From Synechococcus sp. GFB01 (lineage in GTDB: Bacteria > Cyanobacteriota > Cyanobacteriia > PCC-6307 > Cyanobiaceae), in NCBI RefSeq assembly GCF_001039265.1, contig NZ_LFEK01000002.1, forward strand, positions 81,057 to 86,213: a stretch of 5,157 bases of DNA, written 5' to 3'. A program made the position numbers and the translations under genes. Below are positions 1 through 5,157 of the stretch, one piece after another; the stretch's first letter is position 1; each line of letters opens with the position of its first letter. The notes beneath the pieces are model-generated. The model did no database searches, was not told the DNA's origin, and saw only the letters and a program-made list of their open reading frames with translations.

Positions 1-718
<718 letters not shown>

Positions 719-767
719 GGAAGACGGTAAGAGAGGTGACTGGGCCGGAGCGGAGGTGCAGGCACGA

Positions 768-797
768 CCCGGTGCCACGTCGCGACGTGGCACCGGG
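768..797. repeat. Perfect 30-bp palindrome upstream of rpoD
   Basis: Each arm reads CCCGGTGCCACGTCG, and the 15-base arms are exact reverse complements with no spacer. The centre lies between 782 and 783. Symmetry breaks on both sides (A at 767, G at 798). It ends 49 bases before the rpoD start codon on the minus strand and lies 264 bases before the priA start. In RNA from either strand it would form a very stable, almost loopless hairpin. No T-run follows on either strand, so it does not look like a standard intrinsic terminator. Possible roles are an operator for a dimeric regulator, a leader structure in rpoD mRNA, or a small dispersed palindromic repeat. The palindrome is certain; its function is not. 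Confidence 0.9.
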
Positions 798-985
798 GGA
801 AGCTGGCGACCGGAGCCTGAATCAGGACAAGCCTCGGCAGCGGTCGGAAGGGAATCCCGGCGCGGGGGAAAAAGCTGGACGGGCTGGGCGGTGTGGGAGC
901 AGGCTGTCAGGGGTGTTCGCAGACCGGGAGGCCGATGGGAGGAGTCTCCCGGCACTCGCTTCAGGTCTTCCCTCTGGACGGAACT

Positions 986-1005
986 CTGCCGGGTTCCGCC
1001 GGCAG
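986..1005. repeat. Inverted repeat CTGCCGG / CCGGCAG, with a further GCCGGCAG copy at 1039-1046
   Basis: Arms at 986-992 and 999-1005 are exact reverse complements around a 6-base loop. The word GCCGGCAG occurs at 998-1005 and again at 1039-1046, where it is part of the 8-bp palindrome TGCCGGCA (1038-1045). The copies flank the AT-richer patch that may hold the promoters, a layout compatible with paired operator sites or alternative hairpins. In DNA this GC-rich, chance is a real alternative. Confidence 0.35.
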
Positions 1006-1027
1006 CCATGGGACTGCCAACCTTCAC

Positions 1028-1056
1028 ATCCTATGAATGCCGGCAGACGAATGCAA
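1028..1056 (-). promoter_or_regulatory. Weak candidate sigma-70 promoter for rpoD
   Basis: On the minus strand, TTGCAT (1056-1051) and TAGGAT (1033-1028) are separated by 17 bases. They match 3 of 6 and 4 of 6 bases of the -35 and -10 consensus. Transcription would start near 1020 and give a leader of about 300 bases that includes the 30-bp palindrome. This is the only near-consensus pair with correct spacing that I found in this GC-rich gap, so the support is modest. Confidence 0.2.
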
Positions 1057-1061
1057 GGCGG

Positions 1062-2315
1062 GTGAGCCCCTGGCTGCAAATCTGGCTGGAGGCCGGACGC
1101 GAAGGCCAGGTGTTCACCTACGCCAACCCCCTGGGGCTGGCCGTGGGCGTGGGCGATCTGGTGCGCGTGCGCCTGCAGGGCCGGCCCCATCGCGGGCTGG
1201 TGGTGGAGCTGCTGCCGCAGCCCCCCTCCGGGCTGGAGCCCTCAGGCCTGCGGCCCCTCGAGGCCGTGCTGCAGAGCGCCGCGGTGGAGCCGGGCTGGCA
1301 GCAGCTGATCGAGGCGGTGGCGCACCACTGCCACACCAGTGTGTTCCGCACGCTCAAGAGCGCCCTGCCGCCGGGCTGGCTGGGCAGCGGACGCCAGGCC
1401 GGCGGCGGACGACAGCGACCCGACTGGCTGATCGGCCTGGGCCGCGCCGCGGACCACCATGAGCGGCTCACGGAGCAGCAGCGCCGGGTGCTGGCCCACC
1501 TGGCCGCGCAACCGGGACCCCAGCCCCTGCGCCAGCTCTGCCGGCCCGGGGGCTTCAGCCGCTCGGTGGTGCAGGGGCTCGAGCGGCGAGGACTGCTGCA
1601 ACGCCTCAACGCCGCGATCGAAACCTCCTCCTTGCCCCCACCAGGCGGGGCGGGCGAGCCGCGCCCCCTCACGGCGGACCAGGCGGCTGCCGTGGCGGCG
1701 GTGTCAGCCTCGCCCTGCGGCCAGGCCTTCCTTCTCTGGGGTGTGACCGGCGCCGGCAAGACCGAGGTCTATCTGCAGCTGGCGCAGCAGGCGCTGGCGG
1801 AGGGGCGCAGCAGCCTGCTGCTCACCCCGGAGATCGGGCTGATCCCTCAGCTGCTCGATCGCTGCCGCAGCCGTTTCGGCAACCGCATCGTGGAGTACCA
1901 CAGCGGCATGGGTGACGCGGAGCGGGTGGCCGGCTGGCGTCGCTGCCTCGAGGCCGACGACGAACCCCTGATCGGCGTGGGAACCCGCTCGGCGGTGTTC
2001 CTGCCGCTGCCCCGCCTCGGCCTGCTGGTACTCGACGAGGAGCACGACAGCTCCTACAAGCAGGACAGCCCGATGCCCTGCTACCACGCCCGCGATGTGG
2101 CCCGGCTGCGGGTCCGGCGATGCGGCGCCAGGCTGGTGCTGGGCAGTGCCACACCCTCGCTGGAAAGCTGGATGGCCTGCCAGGGGCAGGAGCCCGACAC
2201 CCGGCTGCTGCGCCTGCCGGAGCGGATCGGCCAGCGGCCCCTGCCTGACGTGCGGGTCATCGACATGCGCCACGAACTGGCGGAAGGGCACCGCCGGGTG
2301 GTCAGCCGCGCCTGA
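1062..2315 (+). CDS. priA: PriA N-terminal half: DNA-binding domain, winged helix and helicase lobe 1
   Basis: PriA is the 3'-to-5' superfamily 2 helicase that recognises stalled forks and starts primosome assembly to reload the replicative helicase. This frame encodes 417 residues. Residues 1-50 or more match the start of the 3'-end-binding domain (WLQIWLEAGREGQVFTY, then GDLVRVRLQGRPHRGLVVEL). A winged-helix-like segment spans about 130-190. Helicase lobe 1 has Walker A GVTGAGKT (227-234), motif Ia TPEIGL (255-260), motif Ib GTRSAVF (307-313), Walker B DEEH (325-328) and motif III GSATPSLES (361-369). I chose GTG 1062 because homologues begin close to WLQ.WLEAG; AAGG at 1055-1058 is a weak, close ribosome site. 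ATG 1008 would add 18 unfamiliar residues. The frame ends early at TGA 2313-2315, in the linker before the zinc domain, because of a frameshift. Confidence 0.93.
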   Translation: MSPWLQIWLEAGREGQVFTYANPLGLAVGVGDLVRVRLQGRPHRGLVVELLPQPPSGLEPSGLRPLEAVLQSAAVEPGWQQLIEAVAHHCHTSVFRTLKSALPPGWLGSGRQAGGGRQRPDWLIGLGRAADHHERLTEQQRRVLAHLAAQPGPQPLRQLCRPGGFSRSVVQGLERRGLLQRLNAAIETSSLPPPGGAGEPRPLTADQAAAVAAVSASPCGQAFLLWGVTGAGKTEVYLQLAQQALAEGRSSLLLTPEIGLIPQLLDRCRSRFGNRIVEYHSGMGDAERVAGWRRCLEADDEPLIGVGTRSAVFLPLPRLGLLVLDEEHDSSYKQDSPMPCYHARDVARLRVRRCGARLVLGSATPSLESWMACQGQEPDTRLLRLPERIGQRPLPDVRVIDMRHELAEGHRRVVSRA

Positions 2316-3286
2316 TGAGCCGCTTGGAGCAGCTCCAGCAACGGGGCGAGCAGGCCGTGGTGCTGGTGCCGCGGCGGGGCTATCGCTCTTTCCTGAGCTG
2401 CCGCAGCTGCGGCGAGGCAGTGCTCTGTCCCCACTGCGACGTGGCCCTCACCGTGCACCGCACGGCGGGAGGGCGGGAATGGCTGCGATGCCACTGGTGC
2501 GATCACAGGGAGGAACTCGCCGACCGCTGCAGCCATTGCGGATCGCGGGCCTTCAAGCCCTTCGGCGCCGGCACCCAGCGGGTGATGGAGCTGCTCAGCG
2601 AGGAGCTCGAGGGGCTGCGCCTGCTGCGCTTCGACCGCGACAGCACGCGCGGTCGCGACGGTCACCGCCACCTGCTGGAGCGGTTCGCCGCCGGTGAGGC
2701 CGACGTGCTGGTGGGCACCCAGATGCTGGCCAAGGGGATGGACCTGCCCCGCGTCACCCTGGCGGCGGTGCTGGCGGCCGATGGCCTGCTGCACCGCCCC
2801 GACCTGCGCGCCTCGGAGCAGTGCCTGCAGCTGCTGCTGCAGCTGGCCGGCCGGGCCGGGCGCGGCGAACGGCCCGGCGAGGTTCTGGTGCAGACCTACT
2901 GCCCCGACCACCCGGTGATCCGCCACCTGGTGGATGGCCGCTACGAGCTGTTTCTGGAGGAGGAGCTGGCCCTTCGCCGCAGCGGCGGCCTGGTGCCGTT
3001 CAGCCGGGCCTGCCTGCTGCGGCTCAGCGGCCCCTCCGCCAGCGTCACCGCCACCGCCGCCACCTCCCTGGCCGAGCGGATCCGCACCCGTCTGGAGACG
3101 GCCGGCTGGCTGCTGATCGGCCCCGCACCGGCTCCGGTGGCGCGGGTGGCCGGCAGAAGCCGCTGGCAGCTGCTGCTGCACGGTCCGGGCGGCAGTGCCC
3201 TGCCCCTGCCACCCGAACGTGAGCTGCGCCAGGGGTTACCGCGGGAGGTGGGGCTGGCGATCGATCCCGACCCGCTCACCCTCTAG
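2315..3286 (+). CDS. priA: PriA C-terminal half: zinc-binding region and helicase lobe 2
   Basis: This frame supplies the rest of PriA, 323 residues from ATG 2315-2317, which shares its A with the preceding TGA. Eight cysteines form the PriA zinc-binding insert: C29, C32, C38, C41, C59, C62, C72 and C75, arranged as CRSC, CPHC, CHWC and CSHC. Helicase lobe 2 follows with GTQMLAKGMDLPRVTL (motif V, from about 134) and QLAGRAGRG (motif VI, about 176-184). The family's C-terminal domain runs to DPDPLTL. There is no strong ribosome site before the ATG. If it is made as a separate chain, translation would depend on coupling through the TGATG overlap; the ATG is otherwise just an internal Met of the intact protein. 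Without lobe 1 this half has no ATP-binding P-loop and could not act as a helicase alone. Confidence is high in identity, low in its being a separate gene. Confidence 0.92.
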   Translation: MSRLEQLQQRGEQAVVLVPRRGYRSFLSCRSCGEAVLCPHCDVALTVHRTAGGREWLRCHWCDHREELADRCSHCGSRAFKPFGAGTQRVMELLSEELEGLRLLRFDRDSTRGRDGHRHLLERFAAGEADVLVGTQMLAKGMDLPRVTLAAVLAADGLLHRPDLRASEQCLQLLLQLAGRAGRGERPGEVLVQTYCPDHPVIRHLVDGRYELFLEEELALRRSGGLVPFSRACLLRLSGPSASVTATAATSLAERIRTRLETAGWLLIGPAPAPVARVAGRSRWQLLLHGPGGSALPLPPERELRQGLPREVGLAIDPDPLTL

Positions 3287-3313
3287 GCCGGAGCTCAGGC
3301 GGGCAGCTCCGGC
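3287..3313. terminator. Hairpin at the priA / DUF3153 convergent junction, possible bidirectional terminator
   Basis: GCCGGAGCT (3287-3295) and AGCTCCGGC (3305-3313) form a perfect 9-bp stem with a 9-base loop. It starts directly after the priA stop (3284-3286) and covers the last codons and stop of the opposite gene (3295-3297). A stem between converging genes could end transcription from both sides. Neither strand has a T-run after the stem, so it is not a textbook Rho-independent terminator. Picocyanobacterial terminators often lack a clear T-run, so this does not exclude it. Confidence 0.45.
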
Positions 3314-4428
3314 AGCCCGAAGCCCAGGGCGAGGCGCAGGCGGGCCAGCAGCGAGACGAGAAGCAGGGCCAGCCCGATCAGCAGGCTCCCCAGGCCCAGC
3401 GGGCTCCAGCGCCAGCTGGCCACCTTGAGCCGGTTGAGCGCTCCCGCCCGCAGCGGCCAGAGCACACGGCCGGGCTGATCATCGGCAAGCGCGGCCGCTT
3501 CCGGTTCCGCCAGGCGCACGGCCCACAGATGAAGGGGCTCCAGGTCCAGCCTCACCTCCAGGCCGGGGAGGGGCTCGATGCCCTGCAGATCGAGCTCCAC
3601 GCTGAGCTGCTGGCGCACGCCCACCAGCCAGTTGCGTTCGCGCAGCTCGAGCACGGGTGGCGGGAGGCTCACCCCGGCCAGGCGGGCGGCCTGCTCGAGA
3701 TTGCGTGCCAGCAGATCGAGGGCGTCCCTGGCCGGCAGCACCTCGCTCTGCCAGCGGGGCTCCGCCGCGTTGCCCACCGGGGTAAGACCCTGGCGCTTCA
3801 GGCCGGCGCTGAACTGGCGCTGCCAGGGGGTGGGGCGACCGCCGGGGGCGTGCTGCTCAAACGCCACCTGGAGGCGCCCGGGCCCATGGAACTGCAGCTC
3901 GGCGCGCACCTGCATGCAGCCGCCCAGCAGAAACGCCAGGGCCGCCAGCACCACCAGCACCACCAGAGCGAAACCGATCGGCAGGCGGGTGGGCCCCACC
4001 GGCGGGGGCGGCGGCAACTCGGGCTCGGCCGTGCGGCGGCGGCGCAAGGATCCCGACTGCATGCGGCCCTCCAAGGGCGTGGCCTCAGCCAGGGCCGGCA
4101 GGGTCAGCGACCATTCCCTCGGACGCCGCAGCACGGGCGCCTCCAGGACAGTCTCCAGCTCCCTGGCCTGGGCCCGCAGCGCCGCATCCCCGCAGCCTCG
4201 CAGGCGCCGGCAGCAGGCGATGGCGCGTTCGCTCCAGCCCAGGCCCATCCAGGCGGTGGCCATCATCAGCTGCAGCTGCGCTCCCAGCGGGGTGGAGGGA
4301 GGATGCTGCTCCACCAGCGGCTCGAGCTGCCGCAGCACCAGGCCGTAATCGCCGTGATCGAGGGCGCGGCGGGCAGGGGCCAGCGGGTCGCCGGCCGAGG
4401 GGTGGCTGGCCGTGGAGTCAGGGGCCAT
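3295..4428 (-). CDS. Membrane-anchored DUF3153 protein with TPR-like N-terminal region
   Basis: The function is unknown; I place it in the cyanobacterial DUF3153 group from memory of its features. It has 377 residues from ATG 4426-4428. Residues about 15-95 are helical and TPR-like (ARRALDHGDYGLVLRQLEPL, then AQLQLMMATAWMGLGWSERAIACCRRL). A conserved-looking stretch RRPREWSLTLPAL lies near 101-113. A basic RRRR patch and a proline-rich linker follow (128-149). A hydrophobic segment at about 152-170 ends in lipobox-like LLGGC with Cys171. The DUF3153 region extends to about 335 (GPGRLQVAFEQH, then RNWLVGVRQQLSVELDLQG). A second membrane segment lies at about 344-363. Predicted topology is cytoplasmic N-terminus, extracytoplasmic DUF3153 region and cytoplasmic tail. 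It starts 17 bases after the argB stop and is probably co-transcribed with it. GGAGGA at 4455-4450 is too far from the ATG for a usual ribosome site. An upstream extension would overlap argB and looks spurious. Confidence 0.85.
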   Translation of the reverse strand: MAPDSTASHPSAGDPLAPARRALDHGDYGLVLRQLEPLVEQHPPSTPLGAQLQLMMATAWMGLGWSERAIACCRRLRGCGDAALRAQARELETVLEAPVLRRPREWSLTLPALAEATPLEGRMQSGSLRRRRTAEPELPPPPPVGPTRLPIGFALVVLVVLAALAFLLGGCMQVRAELQFHGPGRLQVAFEQHAPGGRPTPWQRQFSAGLKRQGLTPVGNAAEPRWQSEVLPARDALDLLARNLEQAARLAGVSLPPPVLELRERNWLVGVRQQLSVELDLQGIEPLPGLEVRLDLEPLHLWAVRLAEPEAAALADDQPGRVLWPLRAGALNRLKVASWRWSPLGLGSLLIGLALLLVSLLARLRLALGFGLPELPA

Positions 4429-4445
4429 GCGGCGCGGCGTTCGGC

Positions 4446-5157
4446 TCAATCCTCCAGCAGGCGGGGACTGCCCACCACCATCGTGCCGATGCCCGCATCG
4501 GAGAACACCTCCAGCAGCAGGGCATGGGGCACCCGGCCATCGATGATGTGAGCAGCAGCCACCCCCTGGGCCAGGGCGCGGATGCAGCACTCCGTCTTGG
4601 GGGTCATGCCGCCCTCCACCACGCCCCTGGCGATCAGGTCGCGGGCGCCGGCCAGGGTGAGCTGGCGCACCAGGCTGGTGGGGTCGTGGCGGTCACGCAG
4701 GATCCCGGCGGTGTCGGTGAGCAGGATCAGCTTCTCGGCCTGCAGGGCCGCGGCCAGCTCACCGGCCACGGTGTCGGCGTTGATGTTGTGGGCCTGGCCG
4801 TCCACATCGGCCGCCACGCTGGAGATCACCGGGATGTAGCCGGCATCGAGCAGGGGCGACAGCACCGCCGGGTCGACGGCTGCCACCTCACCCACCAGAC
4901 CGTTGCAGCCCTCGCCGTAGGTGCGGGCCGTCACCAGAGCGCCATCGCTGCCGCAGAGGCCCACGGCGCGGCCGCCCACCTTCTGCAGGCCGTTGACGAT
5001 GTGCTTGTTGACGCGGCCCACGAGCACCATCTCCACCACGTCCATCGTTTCCGGGGTGGTGACCCGCAGCCCCCCCCGGAACTCCGGCTCGATCTGCAGA
5101 CGCCCCAGCCACTGGTTGATCTCAGGGCCGCCTCCATGCACGACCACCGGCTGCACC
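4446..5157 (-). CDS. argB: Acetylglutamate kinase (NAGK), N-terminus truncated by window edge
   Basis: NAGK phosphorylates N-acetyl-L-glutamate with ATP, the second step of arginine synthesis and in cyanobacteria the controlled step. The window holds the last 236 codons; about 60 N-terminal residues lie beyond 5157. Visible family motifs, numbered from the first full codon, are [11 protein letters not shown] (4-14), the glycine loop near the phosphate site; [10 protein letters not shown] (124-133); LLTDTAGIL (145-153); GGMTPK (182-187), containing the conserved catalytic-type lysine; and [23 protein letters not shown] near the C-terminus. In cyanobacteria the enzyme is inhibited by arginine and relieved by binding the PII protein GlnB; that is known for the family, and I did not test the contact residues here. 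GLCGSDG at 67-72 has Ser where I recall Lys in the Synechococcus elongatus enzyme. The stop is TGA 4446-4448, and the DUF3153 gene follows after 17 bases. Confidence 0.97.
   Translation of the reverse strand, partial: VQPVVVHGGGPEINQWLGRLQIEPEFRGGLRVTTPETMDVVEMVLVGRVNKHIVNGLQKVGGRAVGLCGSDGALVTARTYGEGCNGLVGEVAAVDPAVLSPLLDAGYIPVISSVAADVDGQAHNINADTVAGELAAALQAEKLILLTDTAGILRDRHDPTSLVRQLTLAGARDLIARGVVEGGMTPKTECCIRALAQGVAAAHIIDGRVPHALLLEVFSDAGIGTMVVGSPRLLED

Larger units (their letters stand above)
719..1061. other. Divergent rpoD-priA intergenic region
   Basis: These 343 bases separate two divergently transcribed genes, so they should hold both promoters and both 5' leaders. Frames are open through much of it on both strands, but the translations are Arg/Pro/Gly-rich and unlike any protein I know. 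I therefore treat it as non-coding. It contains a perfect 30-bp palindrome (768-797), a 7-bp-stem hairpin (986-1005) and an AT-richer patch at about 1020-1056 where promoter-like words sit. For priA, TATGAA at 1032-1037 matches 4 of 6 bases of the -10 consensus but has no good -35 partner. For rpoD, a weak -35/-10 pair lies at 1056-1028 on the minus strand. No tRNA or classical riboswitch was recognised. Confidence 0.7.
1062..3286 (+). pseudogene. priA: priA locus as a whole: one gene interrupted by a single-base frameshift
   Basis: The two consecutive frames described separately (1062-2315 and 2315-3286) together form one PriA of about 741 residues, a normal length for this helicase. Nothing is missing between them. 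The first frame ends VVSRA-stop, and the second frame, read one codon before its ATG, continues LMSRLEQLQQRGEQ. Restoring one base, for example making CCC from the CC at 2311-2312, gives a continuous ...SRALMSRL..., which is how the family reads here. No other defect is visible: the helicase motifs and all eight zinc cysteines are intact. That points to a very recent mutation or a sequencing/assembly error, not an old decayed gene. PriA is important for replication restart, which also favours an error or a tolerated split. Confidence 0.6.

Noticed and set aside
848..875. GC-rich stretch followed by GGGGGAAAAAG, suggesting a terminator
   Set aside because: The homopolymer is A on the plus strand and lies on the wrong side of any stem for a minus-strand terminator. 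No convincing stem forms.
736..1065. A 109-codon plus-strand frame in the rpoD-priA gap whose TGA overlaps the priA GTG (GTGA)
   Set aside because: The GTGA overlap looks like a coupled gene pair, but the translation is Arg/Pro/Gly-rich, runs through the 30-bp palindrome and resembles no protein I know.
822..1190. A 122-codon minus-strand frame spanning the intergenic gap and the priA start
   Set aside because: It overlaps the start of the real priA coding sequence and has low-complexity composition without motifs; it is probably a GC artefact.
2823..2846. CTGCAG/CAGCTG-rich near-palindromic stretch in priA
   Set aside because: It encodes the Leu/Gln run LQLLLQL before motif VI with preferred CTG and CAG codons; coding explains it.
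2081..3181. A 366-residue open frame on the minus strand opposite priA
   Set aside because: It is Gln/Ala/Gly-rich with no recognisable domain and lies antisense to clear PriA motifs. High GC suppresses stop codons, so it is a shadow frame.
3529..4551. A 340-residue plus-strand frame opposite the DUF3153 gene
   Set aside because: It is His/Gln/Gly/Arg-rich and antisense to a protein with clear membrane segments and family motifs; it is a shadow frame.

Overview
The window reads as chromosomal DNA from a very GC-rich picocyanobacterium, of the Cyanobium/Synechococcus kind. Three things support this. The sigma factor has the cyanobacterial form, with a Lys/Ala-rich leader. The DUF3153 protein carries a TPR-like N-terminal half that I know from cyanobacteria. 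The NAG kinase resembles the cyanobacterial enzyme that PII regulates. The order rpoD / priA / DUF3153 gene / argB fits what I remember of picocyanobacterial genomes; no database was searched.

Layout. Positions 1-718 (minus) hold the N-terminal 239 codons of the primary sigma factor RpoD, which runs off the left edge. Positions 719-1061 are a non-coding gap between the divergent rpoD and priA genes. It contains a perfect 30-bp palindrome (768-797) and a smaller hairpin with repeated GCCGGCAG words. Positions 1062-3286 (plus) encode primosomal helicase PriA, split into two reading frames by a one-base frameshift near 2312. Positions 3295-4428 (minus) encode a membrane-anchored DUF3153 protein with a TPR-like N-terminal region. 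Positions 4446-5157 (minus) hold the C-terminal 236 codons of acetylglutamate kinase ArgB, which runs off the right edge. priA converges on the DUF3153 gene with only 8 bases between stop codons, and a 9-bp-stem hairpin sits at that junction.

The genes serve housekeeping roles: transcription initiation (rpoD), replication restart (priA) and arginine synthesis (argB). argB and the DUF3153 gene are 17 bases apart on the same strand and are probably co-transcribed. I found no mobile element, CRISPR array, tRNA or rRNA.

I do not see a new multi-gene system here. The points worth a second look are the broken priA frame, the long palindrome upstream of rpoD, and the internal lipobox-like motif in the DUF3153 protein.
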